Origin: Fulvimarina sp039652615
Lineage (GTDB): Bacteria > Pseudomonadota > Alphaproteobacteria > Rhizobiales > Rhizobiaceae
Length of the DNA: 64,000 bases
Direction of reading: 5' to 3'
Assembly: GCF_039652615.1 (NCBI RefSeq)
Contig: NZ_JBDJAC010000005.1
Span: 124,001-188,000, forward strand
Below are positions 1-9,777 of this stretch, piece after piece (position 1 is the first letter of the stretch; every line of letters begins with the position of its first letter). The notes beneath the pieces were generated by a model. That model worked only from the letters and a program-made list of their open reading frames with translations. It was not told the origin of the DNA and searched no databases. Position numbers and translations under genes: made by a program.

Positions 1-1139
1 GCGATGAAGGTCAGCGGCATGGGTCTGGCAAGGCCGCCGAGCCGGTGGATCTCGCGGGTGTGGGCGCTGTGGTCGACCGACCCCGCCACCATGAAGAGCC
101 CGCCCTTGAAGAAGGAATGGGCAATCAGATAGAGGACCGCCGCCCCGATCGCCGTCTCCGACGACACCCCGATCATCATGACGAGAAGACCGAGGGAGGC
201 GAGCGTCGTATAGGCGAGCGTGATCTTGATGTCCGTTGCTCGCAGGGCGAGCAGAGCCCCGACCACAAGGGTCACGGCACCGAATGCCGGCAGGATCGTC
301 ATCCAGAGCGTGGTCTCGCCCAGCGCGGGATGTAGCCTCAGGAGCAGGTAGACGCCGGCTTTCACCATGGTCGCCGAATGCAGATAGGCCGAGACGGGCG
401 TCGGCGCTTCCATCGCGTTCGGCAGCCAGACATGGAACGGCATCTGCGCCGATTTCGTGAAGGCGCCGCCGAGCACCAGGACCAGAACGACCCAGTAATA
501 GGGACTGTCGCGCAGGACGTCGCCGGCTTCGAGGATCGCGGTGAGCGATGTCAGACCAAAGAGTTCGCGAATGACGATGACGCCCGCGAGGAGGACCAAT
601 CCGCCGCCGCCGGTAATGACCAGCGCCTGGATCGCACCGCGCCGCGCCCGCTCGCGGGTGTGATCGAAGCCGATCAGAAGGAAGGACGTGATCGAGGTCA
701 GCTCCCAGAAAACGAAGAGCGTGATGAGATCATCGGCGACGACGAGCCCCAGCATCGAGCCCATGAACATGAGCATGAACGAGTAGAAGCGGCCCTGATC
801 CTTGTGCCCCTTCATGTAACCGCCGGCATAAAGGATGATCAGCGTGCCGATTCCGGTGATCAACAGGGCGAAGACCATCGAAAGCCCGTCGAGCCGGAAG
901 GAGAACGCGACGTCGAAGGAGGGAATCCACTCAAAGCCCCAGCGATACACCGTGCCCTGGGCAACCTCGAAGACGCCGCGCAGGAAAATCATGAAGGCCG
1001 CAGCCGGCGCGAGGGCGAGAAGCCAGGTTGAATGTGATTTCAGAACGGAGGTGAGAAGAGGCGCGAGGGCCGCCGCGAGGAATGGCAGTATAAGCGCGAC
1101 ATAGCCGAACTCGGAGACGAAGCCGTTCAATTCGTCCAT
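1..1139 (-). CDS. mrpA: Na+/H+ antiporter subunit A (MrpA/PhaA family), N-terminal part
   Basis: Large membrane subunit of a multi-subunit Mrp-type cation/proton antiporter, related to NuoL and acting in the inner membrane. The reading frame starts at an ATG (1139) and runs off the window after about 379 codons, so only the N-terminal part is visible. The translation is strongly hydrophobic, with the proton-pump family features: a stretch around HVWLPNAMEAPTPVSAYLHS and, near the window edge, AHSFFKGGLFMVAGSVDHSA followed by TREIHRLGGLARPMP, which is typical of MrpA rather than NuoL. The remaining C-terminus (often fused to an MrpB-like domain) and the partner subunits would lie outside to the left. 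Family assignment is secure; the exact subunit naming is slightly less so. Confidence 0.85.
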   Translation of the reverse strand, partial: MDELNGFVSEFGYVALILPFLAAALAPLLTSVLKSHSTWLLALAPAAAFMIFLRGVFEVAQGTVYRWGFEWIPSFDVAFSFRLDGLSMVFALLITGIGTLIILYAGGYMKGHKDQGRFYSFMLMFMGSMLGLVVADDLITLFVFWELTSITSFLLIGFDHTRERARRGAIQALVITGGGGLVLLAGVIVIRELFGLTSLTAILEAGDVLRDSPYYWVVLVLVLGGAFTKSAQMPFHVWLPNAMEAPTPVSAYLHSATMVKAGVYLLLRLHPALGETTLWMTILPAFGAVTLVVGALLALRATDIKITLAYTTLASLGLLVMMIGVSSETAIGAAVLYLIAHSFFKGGLFMVAGSVDHSAHTREIHRLGGLARPMPLTFI

Positions 1140-1413
1140 CAGCGCCTTATCCCCTCTCGCGTCTCACGTTCGGCTCTCCGAACACATCGGTCCCTACTTC
1201 ATAGAAACCGTGTTCGCTCGGGGCAAGCCGTTGCGGCCGCGAAACCGCGTTCTCCACGCCCGTTGCGGTAACATCTGGTCACGAAATGGTAGGTGGCGAA
1301 CTGGCCGTCGTTTTGCACGCGCCGCCCAATCGGCTATCGTGGAAGCCTTCATACCCTCGGCGGCGCGGTCGCGCTGTCGACTTCAAGACGCCTCCCAATC
1401 CCGAGCGAGTTGA

Positions 1414-3528
1414 ATGCCCGTTGACCTTCCCAGCCCACCCGAGGCCGAACGCCTGATCGAGCGCGATACGCGCCATGGTATTGAAAGATCGGATGAATAT
1501 GCCTGGCTGAGGGCGCCGAACTGGCAGGATGTCTTCAAGGATACGACCGTTCTCGATCCAGCCATCCGCAAGCACCTGGAGGCGGAAAACGCCTATGCCG
1601 AAGCGGTGATGGGCGACACGAAAGACCTGCGCGAAACGCTGATGGCGGAGATGCGCGGACGCATCAAGGAAGACGATTCGTCGGTTCCCGCGCCGGACGG
1701 CGATTTTTCCTACGGTGTTTCCTACGAAACCGGCGCGGAATATCCGAGATTCGTGCGCTACCGGCGCGGAGAAGAGACGTCGAGCGACCCGCTCATCCTC
1801 GTCGATGGTCCCAAGGAGGCCGCCGACAAGGCCTATTTCTCCCTCGGCGGCGTCAGCCATTCGCCCGACCACGCCACGCTCGCCTGGTCCTATGACGACA
1901 AGGGCTCGGAATATTATCTCCTTGCCATCCGCGATGCCGAGACGGGCGAAAACACCGGCACGGTGATCCACGATACGAGCGGAGACGCGGCGTGGGCCTC
2001 CCATTCGCGCGGCTTCTATTATACCCGCCTCGACAAGAACCACCGGCCCAGCAAGGTCTTCTACCACGCCCTCGGTACCGAGCCGGACGAAGATCAGCTG
2101 ATCTATGAGGAGACCGATAGCGGCTTCTTCATGGGCGTCGGCAAGAGCCAGTCCGGCCGGATCGTTCTGATCGACATCCATGACCACGAAACGTCCGAAT
2201 GCTGGATGATACCGGCCTCCAATCCGGCCGCCGAACCACGACTGATCGCCGAGCGCGAGACCGGTGTCGAATACGATGTCGACGAGGGCGAGAACTGCCT
2301 CTACATCCGCACGAACGCCGATGGCGCACGGGATTTCAAGATCGTCACGACCCCGCTGGACGCGCCCGAGCGTTCATCCTGGCGAGACGTGGTTCCCCAT
2401 GAGGACGGCCGCCTGATCATCAACCACTTCGCGCTGAAGCGGCATCTGGTCTGGCTGGAGCGGCGGGACGGTCTCCCACGGATCGTGATCAAGGCGTTCA
2501 ACAACAGCGACGATCCGACGGACGGCCCCGAACATTCGATCGCCTTCGAAGAGGAAGCCTATTCGCTGGGGCTGATCGGCACCTACGAATATGACACCGA
2601 GATCATTCGGTTTTCCTATTCCTCGATGACGACACCGGCCCAGACATTTGAATACAATGTCGAGACCCGCGAGCGCACGCTCCTGAAAACCCAGGAAATT
2701 CCCTCGGGCCATAACCCGGAGGACTATGTGGCGCGGCGCATCTTCGCGCCCGCGAAGGACGGCGAGATGGTGCCGGTCTCGGTGGTTCACCACAAGGACA
2801 CGCCGACTGACGGTTCGGCCCCGTGCCTGCTTTACGGCTACGGCTCCTACGGCATGTCGATCCCCGCTTCGTTCAGCACGAATATCCTGTCGATGGTCGA
2901 CCGGGGGTTCGTCTACGCCATCGCCCATATCCGTGGCGGCAAGGACAAGGGGTTTGCCTGGTACGAGGCGGGCCGGCGGCAGAACAAGGCGAACACCTTC
3001 ACGGACTTCATCGCCGCGGCCGATCATCTCGCAGCGGAGAAATTCACCAGCCAAGGCCGCATCGTCGCCCATGGAGGCTCGGCGGGCGGCATGCTAATGG
3101 GTGCGGTGGCGAACATGGCACCAGCCACCTTCGGCGCGATCGTCGCGGTGGTCCCCTTCGTCGACGTGCTCAACACCATGCTGGACGACACGCTTCCGCT
3201 GACCCCGCCGGAATGGCCTGAATGGGGCAATCCGATCCTCTCCGGGGAAGACTATCAGGTGATCGCGTCCTACAGTCCCTATGACAACGTCAAGGAACAG
3301 GACTATCCGCCGATCCTGGCACTCGCCGGCCTCACCGATCCGCGCGTCACCTATTGGGAGCCTGCAAAGTGGGTTGCACGACTGCGCAAGATGAAGACGG
3401 ACGACAATCCCATCATCCTTCGCACCAATATGGATTCGGGGCATGGGGGCGCCTCCGGGCGCTTTACCAAGCTCGAAGAGGTCGCCTATATCTACGCCTT
3501 CGCGCTGAAGATGACGGGAACACTTTGA
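1414..3528 (+). CDS. ptrB: Oligopeptidase B (S9A serine peptidase)
   Basis: Cytosolic serine oligopeptidase that cleaves short peptides after basic residues. The 704-residue length is normal for the family. The N-terminal two thirds (about 1-430) form the beta-propeller and the C-terminus is an alpha/beta-hydrolase domain. The nucleophile motif HGGSAGG places Ser at about 556, Asp at about 642 (GLTDPRVTYWEP) and His at about 677 (DSGHGG), matching the spacing of known oligopeptidase B enzymes. There is no signal peptide. The ATG at 1414 follows a GCGAG stretch and gives the usual N-terminus. It stands alone between the divergent mrpA gene and an MFS gene. Confidence 0.93.
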   Translation: MPVDLPSPPEAERLIERDTRHGIERSDEYAWLRAPNWQDVFKDTTVLDPAIRKHLEAENAYAEAVMGDTKDLRETLMAEMRGRIKEDDSSVPAPDGDFSYGVSYETGAEYPRFVRYRRGEETSSDPLILVDGPKEAADKAYFSLGGVSHSPDHATLAWSYDDKGSEYYLLAIRDAETGENTGTVIHDTSGDAAWASHSRGFYYTRLDKNHRPSKVFYHALGTEPDEDQLIYEETDSGFFMGVGKSQSGRIVLIDIHDHETSECWMIPASNPAAEPRLIAERETGVEYDVDEGENCLYIRTNADGARDFKIVTTPLDAPERSSWRDVVPHEDGRLIINHFALKRHLVWLERRDGLPRIVIKAFNNSDDPTDGPEHSIAFEEEAYSLGLIGTYEYDTEIIRFSYSSMTTPAQTFEYNVETRERTLLKTQEIPSGHNPEDYVARRIFAPAKDGEMVPVSVVHHKDTPTDGSAPCLLYGYGSYGMSIPASFSTNILSMVDRGFVYAIAHIRGGKDKGFAWYEAGRRQNKANTFTDFIAAADHLAAEKFTSQGRIVAHGGSAGGMLMGAVANMAPATFGAIVAVVPFVDVLNTMLDDTLPLTPPEWPEWGNPILSGEDYQVIASYSPYDNVKEQDYPPILALAGLTDPRVTYWEPAKWVARLRKMKTDDNPIILRTNMDSGHGGASGRFTKLEEVAYIYAFALKMTGTL

Positions 3529-3748
3529 TCCCGGCGGCCGCCTCCGCCGCTATCATCGACTGACTGCGTTCTCCCTGCCGGACGGCCTCGCACGGAGGAC
3601 GACGGCATGCGATGGAAGGCATGACAGCGCTCCATAAGCTTCACCTGGCCGAATCGGGGCAGAGAGCCGGCGTATGGCTGTCCTGATTTTGCCTTGTAAG
3701 CCGGGCAGCTCCCCTCGCCTGCCTCCCGCACGCCAATGAAAGACGCCG

Positions 3749-5191
3749 ATGTCCGTGACGATGCCCGAGACCAAAGGTGAGGAGAGCTTGGAAGCCGATC
3801 CGCGTCGCTGGATCATTCTCGCGGTCCTGCTGCTTGCGGGGTTCATGAATCTGATCGACGTAACCATCGTCAACGTCGCGATTCCAAGCCTCACCGCCGA
3901 TCTCGGCGCTTCGAGTTCGCAGATCGAATGGGTCGTCGCCGCCTATATCCTGTTCTTTGCCCTCGGGCTTCTGCCGTTCGGGCGTCTCGGCGACATCGTC
4001 GGGCGCAAGCGGATGTTTCTCATCGGCATATTCGGCTTCACCATCGGCTCGGCCCTGTGCGGCCTTGCGCCGACCGTGGATCTCCTGATCGCGTCCCGCT
4101 TCGTTCAGGGCATGTCGAGCGCGATGATGATGCCGCAGGTTCTCGCCCTCGTTCAGGTCACGTTCTCGCGTGAGGAGCGTGGATTTGCGTTCTCGCTCTT
4201 CGGTGTCACGGCCGGCATGGCCGCGGTCACCGGCCCACTTGCGGGCGGCGCGCTGATCGCCGGCGATTTCTACGGTCTGGACTGGCGGCCGATCTTCCTC
4301 GTCAACATTCCCATCGGCCTGTTTGCCCTCGTCATGGGCTGGCGGCTGATCCCCTGGACGAAACGCGGCGACTATGAACCCGTGGACATCGGCGGCGTGG
4401 CGCTCGCCGCCTTGAGCGTCTTCACGGTGATCTTTCCACTGGTGGAAGGCCGCGAATTCGGCTGGCCGTGGTGGTGCTTCGCCATGATGGCGCTCGCCAT
4501 CCCATGCGCGGCCGCTTTCGTTCGATGGGAAGCCCGGCGTGCGCGCCGGCAGGAGACGCAGCTTCTGCCGGTCAGCCTTCTCACGAACCGCCATTTTCTG
4601 CTTGGGCTTACGATGACGGCGACGCTCTTCGCCGGCATCCCGGGCTTCTTCTTCGTGATCGCGATCTTCCTTCAAGTGGGCTACGGCTTCACGCCGCTGG
4701 AATCCGGGCTGACCACGACACCCTTTTCCGTGGGCGTCTTCATCGCTTCGCTGATCTCCGGCCAGTTCGGCTCGGCCTATGCCAAAGCGCGGCTCGTGAC
4801 GGGACCGCTGATCCTCGCAAGCGGCATGGCAACGCTTCTCTACATCGTGTTCGGCGTGACCGAGGACCTCGATCACTGGGCCTTTCTCGCGCCCCTCGTG
4901 ATCGCCGGTCTCGGCATGGGCATCACCGTCGCCCCGCTCTTTGCGACCATCCTGACGGTCGTAGACAACCGCGACGCCGGTTCCGGATCTGGCGCCTTGC
5001 AGACGTTTCAGCAGATTGGCGGCGCTCTCGGCGTGGCCGTGCTCGGCCAGATCTTTTTCGGCGTTCTTGCCGGCGGGTCATCCCCGGACGCCTATAAGGC
5101 AAGCTTCGAAGCCGCGCTCGGTCTTCAGATCGCGCTTTTCCTGACGCTGGCCTTGCTGGCAAGCCGCCTGCCCTCAGGTGTCGAGCAATAG
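3749..5191 (+). CDS. MFS drug/proton antiporter, DHA2 (EmrB/QacA) type, 14 TM
   Basis: Inner-membrane multidrug exporter of the major facilitator superfamily. The 480-residue protein has the DHA2 signature near the N-terminus (NLIDVTIVNVAIPSL, about residues 31-45, then WVVAAYILFFA) and the loop motif GRLGDIVGRKRMFL. Hydrophobic segments fit 14 helices. No EmrA-like adaptor or TetR/MarR regulator is adjacent, so the substrate cannot be guessed. ATG 3749 is used; a second ATG five codons on (3761) is possible. The gene converges on the cytochrome c gene. Confidence 0.88.
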   Translation: MSVTMPETKGEESLEADPRRWIILAVLLLAGFMNLIDVTIVNVAIPSLTADLGASSSQIEWVVAAYILFFALGLLPFGRLGDIVGRKRMFLIGIFGFTIGSALCGLAPTVDLLIASRFVQGMSSAMMMPQVLALVQVTFSREERGFAFSLFGVTAGMAAVTGPLAGGALIAGDFYGLDWRPIFLVNIPIGLFALVMGWRLIPWTKRGDYEPVDIGGVALAALSVFTVIFPLVEGREFGWPWWCFAMMALAIPCAAAFVRWEARRARRQETQLLPVSLLTNRHFLLGLTMTATLFAGIPGFFFVIAIFLQVGYGFTPLESGLTTTPFSVGVFIASLISGQFGSAYAKARLVTGPLILASGMATLLYIVFGVTEDLDHWAFLAPLVIAGLGMGITVAPLFATILTVVDNRDAGSGSGALQTFQQIGGALGVAVLGQIFFGVLAGGSSPDAYKASFEAALGLQIALFLTLALLASRLPSGVEQ

Positions 5192-5202
5192 CTCCATGAT
5201 TA

Positions 5203-5224
5203 GAGACCGGCTCTCTTCGGTCTC
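5203..5224. terminator. Weak stem-loop between convergent genes
   Basis: A 7-bp inverted repeat (GAGACCG / CGGTCTC, 8-nt loop) sits 12 bases after the MFS stop codon and before the end of the convergent cytochrome gene. It lacks a clear U-tract on either strand, so a terminator role is only suggested. Confidence 0.35.
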
Positions 5225-5271
5225 CTTCGGTTGCCTGCCGAAATCCAGGTCATGCGTCTGGACGAGGCCGG

Positions 5272-6201
5272 CTATTGGTCGCTGCCGATCGCAGGCACGG
5301 CCTTGAGATAGGCGGCGATCGCCGCCCGATCCTCGTCGGTCAGCTTGGCAAGGTTTTCCTGCACCTCCACCATCGACCCGCCCACGGAGTCGAAGTCCGG
5401 CGTAAAACCGCTTTCGAAATAATAGGCGATGTCGGATGCGGACCACGATCCGATTCCTGCGTCCGAAGGCGTGATGTTGGGGATGCGGCCCCTGCCGTCC
5501 GGGTTTGGACCGCCGGCAAGCCATTCGCTTTCGATGAGGCCGCCCGCGCCCCAGAACGAGCGTGGCGTATGGCATTGGCCGCAATGGCCGAGCGCCTCGA
5601 CGAGATAGCGTCCGCGCAGCACAGCATCTCCTGCATCGTCCGGCAAGACGATGATGGGTCTGGATGGGTCATTGAGGAAGGCAAGCTTCCACACACTGAT
5701 CCCGCGCCGAATGTTGAAGGGGAACGGGATGTCGTTTTCGGGCGCCCTGCCTGCCACGGCGGGAAGCGTTTGCATGAACGCCCAGAGATCCGTGAGGTCC
5801 TGATCCGATATGCGCTCATAGGACGAATAGGGAAAAGCCGGGTAGTAATTGGTGCCGTCCGGCGAAACGCCCTTTTTCACCGCATTGGCGAAATCGACGA
5901 AATTCCAGCTGCCGATCCCCGCTTCGGGATCGGGCGAGATATTCGGCGCGTGAAAGGTCCCGAAATCGGATTTGATCGGATCGCCGCCGCCAAGGCGGAG
6001 CTTATCCTCTCCCTCGGCGTCCCCGCCTGCATGGCAGGATGCGCAGCCGCCGGCCCAGAAGATCTGTTCGCCGCGTTTCGCAACGCCGGTCTCGGGATTA
6101 GGAAGCGCCGCCGCATCCAGCCGCGTTGGGGAAGTCAACAGCCAACCCACGCCGATGACAACGACGAGGGCGGCAAAAATGACGATGAGCGCGCGTTTCA
6201 T
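5272..6201 (-). CDS. Membrane-anchored dihaem cytochrome c
   Basis: Periplasm-facing electron carrier with two haem c sites. Starting at ATG 6201 (MKRALIVIFAALVVVIG) the protein is 309 residues, with an N-terminal membrane anchor at about 4-22. Haem-binding motifs are CASCH (Cys53, Cys56, His57) and CGQCH (Cys207, Cys210, His211), each in its own cytochrome c domain with downstream Met-rich or Pro-rich loops. The layout resembles the cytochrome subunit of alcohol/gluconate/sorbitol dehydrogenases, but no dehydrogenase gene is next to it. A longer frame with ATG at 6246 exists, but the anchor argues for 6201. It lies downstream of, and in line with, the class II cytochrome gene, probably in one transcript. 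Confidence 0.87.
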   Translation of the reverse strand: MKRALIVIFAALVVVIGVGWLLTSPTRLDAAALPNPETGVAKRGEQIFWAGGCASCHAGGDAEGEDKLRLGGGDPIKSDFGTFHAPNISPDPEAGIGSWNFVDFANAVKKGVSPDGTNYYPAFPYSSYERISDQDLTDLWAFMQTLPAVAGRAPENDIPFPFNIRRGISVWKLAFLNDPSRPIIVLPDDAGDAVLRGRYLVEALGHCGQCHTPRSFWGAGGLIESEWLAGGPNPDGRGRIPNITPSDAGIGSWSASDIAYYFESGFTPDFDSVGGSMVEVQENLAKLTDEDRAAIAAYLKAVPAIGSDQ

Positions 6202-6341
6202 GGGACCGCCAAGACGTTTTGGATACCGCGGAAATTCGGTTGCCAATCCGAGAGGAACCGGTGCGAGGCGATGGCTGAGCCCCGTCGAATGGCCGGCGAC
6301 TGTCTCTCAACGATCACCGGCCGAAACGGATGAGGCAGCAC

Positions 6342-6803
6342 TCAATCCTTGTCGATGCGGAACTCTTCATGGCAGCTCTTGCAGTTTTGGGCGACCATGC
6401 CGAACTGCTGCTTGAACCCATCGAGACTGTCGACATTCGCGTTCATCGCCGCCGAGGTGTCGTCCTCGAACTTGGTCAGCGCAGCCTGGAATTCCTCCGG
6501 CTTCTCCCAGATTGCGGGCGCTGCCTCCGTATCATTCCCGGTCTGGGAATCCTCCGGGAAGTAGTCGCCGAACTTCATCGCGACCTCGTGCATCTCGGTG
6601 AATATCTGCTGGGCCTTCGCCACCTCGAACGGTGCCTCGCCCTTGAGCATGGCGCCGGCGGCTTTCGCTGAATCGCCATTTTCCTTCATGAGTTTCTGCC
6701 GCTCCTCGATGGGTGCCGCGTTCTGGGCGACGGCGCTAGCGGCGGTGAGCATGCCGGCCGCCACGATGACGGATGCCGAGATGCGATAGGATGACTTGCG
6801 CAT
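6342..6803 (-). CDS. Cytochrome c' / c556 family (class II), exported
   Basis: Periplasmic monohaem class II cytochrome c, a four-helix bundle with the haem at the C-terminus. The 153-residue product starts with a signal peptide ending near SAVAQ|N (about residue 27) and carries CKSCHEEFR at the extreme C-terminus (Cys141, Cys144, His145), as expected for this class. A 140-bp gap separates it from the dihaem cytochrome downstream on the same strand, suggesting linked expression. Class II cytochromes bind NO or transfer electrons; nothing here decides which. Confidence 0.9.
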   Translation of the reverse strand: MRKSSYRISASVIVAAGMLTAASAVAQNAAPIEERQKLMKENGDSAKAAGAMLKGEAPFEVAKAQQIFTEMHEVAMKFGDYFPEDSQTGNDTEAAPAIWEKPEEFQAALTKFEDDTSAAMNANVDSLDGFKQQFGMVAQNCKSCHEEFRIDKD

Positions 6804-6930
6804 GGTTCGGTCGAGCCTTTGGTTCTGGAACGATTCCAGACAAGAATAAGGGCGCTTCGCCGAGTGGCAATTTTTCCGTTACAACAGTCCGTGACACGGG
6901 CGTGATCGGATCCAGCTGACGCCGCAATAG

Positions 6931-6966
6931 AAAAGGCCCCACCGGCAGAACCGGCAGGGCCTTTTT
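6931..6966 (-). terminator. Intrinsic terminator after sodB
   Basis: AAAAGGCCC and GGGCCTTTT arms enclose an inner CCGG/CCGG pair. Read on the minus strand, the stem is followed by a T-rich tail. It lies 22 bases past the sodB stop codon. Confidence 0.75.
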
Positions 6967-6987
6967 CAATGGGCGAGCGGAGTCGGA

Positions 6988-7590
6988 TCAGCTCGTTGCC
7001 TTACGATACATTTCTTCGACATAGTCCCAGTTGATGAGGTTGTCGACGAAGGCCGAGAGGTATTTCGGACGGGCATTGCGGTAATCGATGTAGTAGGAAT
7101 GCTCCCACACATCGACGCCGAGAATCGGCGTCGCGCCATGAACCAGCGGGTTCTCGCCGTTCGGCGTCTTCATGATTTCCAGCTTGCCGTCCTTGACCGC
7201 GACCCAGGCCCAGCCCGAGCCGAACTGGCCGGCGCCGGCTGCCTCGAAATCGGCCTTGAACTTGTCATAGCCGCCGAGATCGCTTTCGAACGCTTTTTCA
7301 AGCGAAGCGGGAAGGCTCTTGCCGCCGCCATTCGGCTTCATCCAGTTCCAGAAGTGAACATGGTTGTAGTGCTGGGCGGCGTTGTTGAAGAGCGCCTGGT
7401 TGGTGCCGTGGGAGGCCTTGACGATCTCTTCGACCGACTTGCCGTCCATGCCGGCTTCCTTGGCGAGGTCGTTGCCCTTCGTCACGTAAGCGTTGTGGTG
7501 CTTGTCGTGATGATATTCGAGCGTCTCCTTGGACATGTAAGGACCGAGCGCATCGTAGGCATAGGGAAGATCTGGAAGCTCGAAAGCCAT
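6988..7590 (-). CDS. sodB: Superoxide dismutase, Fe type
   Basis: Dismutates superoxide to oxygen and peroxide in the cytosol. The 200-residue protein from ATG 7590 has an AAGGAGAT ribosome site just upstream; an ATG 18 codons earlier gives an unlikely N-terminal tail. Metal ligands are seen in EYHHDKHHNAYV, in NHVHFWNW and in DVWEHSYYIDY. The NAAQHYNH segment (Ala-Ala-Gln before the Tyr) favours iron over manganese. Single gene with its own terminator. Confidence 0.95.
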   Translation of the reverse strand: MAFELPDLPYAYDALGPYMSKETLEYHHDKHHNAYVTKGNDLAKEAGMDGKSVEEIVKASHGTNQALFNNAAQHYNHVHFWNWMKPNGGGKSLPASLEKAFESDLGGYDKFKADFEAAGAGQFGSGWAWVAVKDGKLEIMKTPNGENPLVHGATPILGVDVWEHSYYIDYRNARPKYLSAFVDNLINWDYVEEMYRKATS

Positions 7591-7746
7591 TGTTTCATCT
7601 CCTTTTTTAGTCGCAAGGGCTTTTGTGACGGGCGGCAGAGCCATCAGGCCAGTTCCCGTCTCTGCACCACAAGTTAGAGGCGATGCGGCGCAATGCCACC
7701 GCTTGGAGATGAATTCCGTATCAGTATTTTTCCCGACCTGACGACC

Positions 7747-8631
7747 TCAGGCGGCGGCGCGGGACTTCGCGAAGTCCCAATAGAGGTCGCGCGAGCGCCT
7801 GTAGAAGCGGCCCGGCTGGAAGGACACGTCCTCGAACCGCGTGATCGGGACGACCTTGGAATGGTTGCCGGTCGAGAAGAGTTCGTCGGCCTCCAGAAAA
7901 TCCCGAGGCGTCAACGTCTTCTCGACCACCTCCACGCCATCGGCCCTGAGGCATTCGATGACGCGGGCGCGGGTGATCCCCGAGAGGAAACAGCCATTCG
8001 CGATCGGCGTCATGACGACGCCGTCCTTGGCGAGAAAGACGTTCGATGTCGCGGTCTCGGCGACATTGCCGAGCATGTCGCACATCAGCGCGTTGTCGAA
8101 GCCGCGCGCGCGAACTTCGGTGATTGCCCGGCCCGAATTGGGATAGAGGCAGCCTGCCTTCGCATCGGTCATCGCGACCTCGAAGGTCGGTCGCCGGAAC
8201 GGCGAAAGGCCGAGGGTGAAGCCCGTCGGTTCCATCAGCGGGGATTCGAAGAGGTAGAGGCAGAAAACGGTCGAAGACGGCTCGGGCGGCACGCCCATGA
8301 ACCCGCCCGACGTCGCCCAATACATCGGCTTGACGTAAATCGCGGTCTTCCCGTCGAAACCGGCAACGCCCTCGAGCGCCAGCGTTTCGATCTGTTCCGG
8401 GGACATGGTCGGCTCGAGCCCCATCGCCCGCGCTGAACGATTGACGCGCTGGCAGTGCAGATCGAGATCTGGCGCCAGCCCCTCAAACCAACGGCCCCCG
8501 TCGAAGACCGAGCTGCCGAGCCAGAGACCATGGGTCGCCGGGCTCACGCAGTTCAGCGCGCCCTCGTGCCATTCGCCATCGAACCAGGTGCGTGAGTGTC
8601 GTTCCGCCTTGCCGTGAGCGTCCTGCGCCAT
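7747..8631 (-). CDS. ilvE: Class IV aminotransferase, branched-chain type
   Basis: PLP-dependent transaminase of the BCAT/D-amino acid transaminase fold, most likely acting on branched-chain amino acids. From ATG 8631 (MAQDAHGKAERH) it is 294 residues. Family marks are WFDGEW near the start, the probable PLP lysine in MTDAKAGCLYPNSGRA, and AETATSNVFLAKDGV followed by FLSGITRARVIE. The 'branched-chain amino acid aminotransferase' name is the common one for this subfamily in alphaproteobacteria, but an aminodeoxychorismate lyase-like or D-amino acid role is not excluded. An upstream ATG at 8772 is unlikely because it adds about 47 unrelated residues. Confidence 0.82.
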   Translation of the reverse strand: MAQDAHGKAERHSRTWFDGEWHEGALNCVSPATHGLWLGSSVFDGGRWFEGLAPDLDLHCQRVNRSARAMGLEPTMSPEQIETLALEGVAGFDGKTAIYVKPMYWATSGGFMGVPPEPSSTVFCLYLFESPLMEPTGFTLGLSPFRRPTFEVAMTDAKAGCLYPNSGRAITEVRARGFDNALMCDMLGNVAETATSNVFLAKDGVVMTPIANGCFLSGITRARVIECLRADGVEVVEKTLTPRDFLEADELFSTGNHSKVVPITRFEDVSFQPGRFYRRSRDLYWDFAKSRAAA

Positions 8632-8843
8632 TCGATTGATCCTGCTACTTTCACATTCACTCAACGCCTGCGAGCCGGCTTGCGCAGCGTCGCTCCGGCA
8701 CGAACCATTCATGCGTGTGATCACTTGGGCGTGAAAACTGGCGAAACATACGGAACCGGATGTATCATGCAAGGCTTAGACTTCGAAAGAAAAGTGTGAG
8801 CGCCGAAAAGAGCGCCTCATCGGTAGGCTGGAGAAAATCGAAC

Positions 8844-9590
8844 ATGACCGCGCTTCCTTCGCGACGCACATTTCTCGTGGGTCTTGGTTTGACCGCAGGC
8901 GCCGCCCTTACCGGCTGCTCGCCTTCAGGTCCTCGCGCCCGCATCATAGGCATGTCGGCGTTCAACGCCGATGGTGGCGCGTCAGGCTACGACAGCCGCT
9001 CCGGGGCATCCTATGAGGCGCCGAATGCCCGTTATCGCGAAATGTATGACGCTATGTATGACGGTGGGTTCCGAATTCCGGCTGTCAATCTCTCCCGCGT
9101 CAATCCGATCTATTACCGCCGCGAGGTCGACGATCCGACCGGCGAGGCTCCCGGCACGATCGTCGTCGATACGGCAAACAAGTTCGCCTATCTCGTCCAG
9201 CCGGGGGGCCGGGCCATGCGCTACGGCGTTGGCGTCGGCCGGGCCGGTATGGAATGGGCTGGCCGCGCCAAGGTACAGTGGAAGAAGAAGTGGCCGACCT
9301 GGACACCGCCGGCCGAGATGATCCAGCGAAAGCCGGAGCTTGCCGAATATTCGGCGGAGAATGGCGGCATGGAACCGGGTATCGGCAATCCGCTGGGCGC
9401 TCGCGCGCTCTACCTCTTCCAGAACGGAAAAGACACGCTCTACCGCCTTCACGGCTCACCGGAATACTGGACGATCGGCACGAACAACTCCTCAGGCTGC
9501 ATCCGATTCATGAACCAGGATATCATCGATCTCTACGACCGCGTGCCCTCGGGGGCACAGGTTCTGGTCACCCAGGGCGGCATCGCCTGA
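8844..9590 (+). CDS. L,D-transpeptidase (YkuD) with Tat and lipoprotein signals
   Basis: Periplasmic peptidoglycan cross-linking or lipoprotein-attaching enzyme. Beginning at ATG 8844 (248 residues), the N-terminus has a twin-arginine motif (SRRTFLVG, residues 6-13), a hydrophobic core and a lipobox LTGC with Cys25, so it should be a Tat-exported lipoprotein. The YkuD domain occupies about 110-245; the catalytic block is LHGSPEYWTIG followed by SSGCIRF with Cys219. It stands divergent from the aminotransferase gene and ends in a strong terminator. An earlier ATG (8760) would bury the Tat signal. Confidence 0.9.
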   Translation: MTALPSRRTFLVGLGLTAGAALTGCSPSGPRARIIGMSAFNADGGASGYDSRSGASYEAPNARYREMYDAMYDGGFRIPAVNLSRVNPIYYRREVDDPTGEAPGTIVVDTANKFAYLVQPGGRAMRYGVGVGRAGMEWAGRAKVQWKKKWPTWTPPAEMIQRKPELAEYSAENGGMEPGIGNPLGARALYLFQNGKDTLYRLHGSPEYWTIGTNNSSGCIRFMNQDIIDLYDRVPSGAQVLVTQGGIA

Positions 9591-9619
9591 GCGCAAACCA
9601 ACTTTTCTCAATCTGCTCG

Positions 9620-9650
9620 ACGGGTCGCCATGGGCGGCCCGTTTTTGTTT
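9620..9650 (+). terminator. Intrinsic terminator after L,D-transpeptidase gene
   Basis: A 10-bp stem (ACGGGTCGCC / GGCGGCCCGT, one G-U pair) with a 3-nt loop is followed by TTTTGTTT, 30 bases past the stop codon. Confidence 0.85.
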
Positions 9651-9777
9651 CGGGCACCTGCACACGGTCAAAACGGTTTCGATTCGGAACGTCCCCTCCG
9701 TCTTCCGAGTTGGTTCCTTGATCGACACAAACGCGAACGCGGCGGTTCAGCCCCCGCATCAACAGGATGGACGATAC

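Noticed and set aside
1210..1413. Short open frame before oligopeptidase B
   Set aside because: Arg/Ser-rich product, no ribosome site; probably chance.
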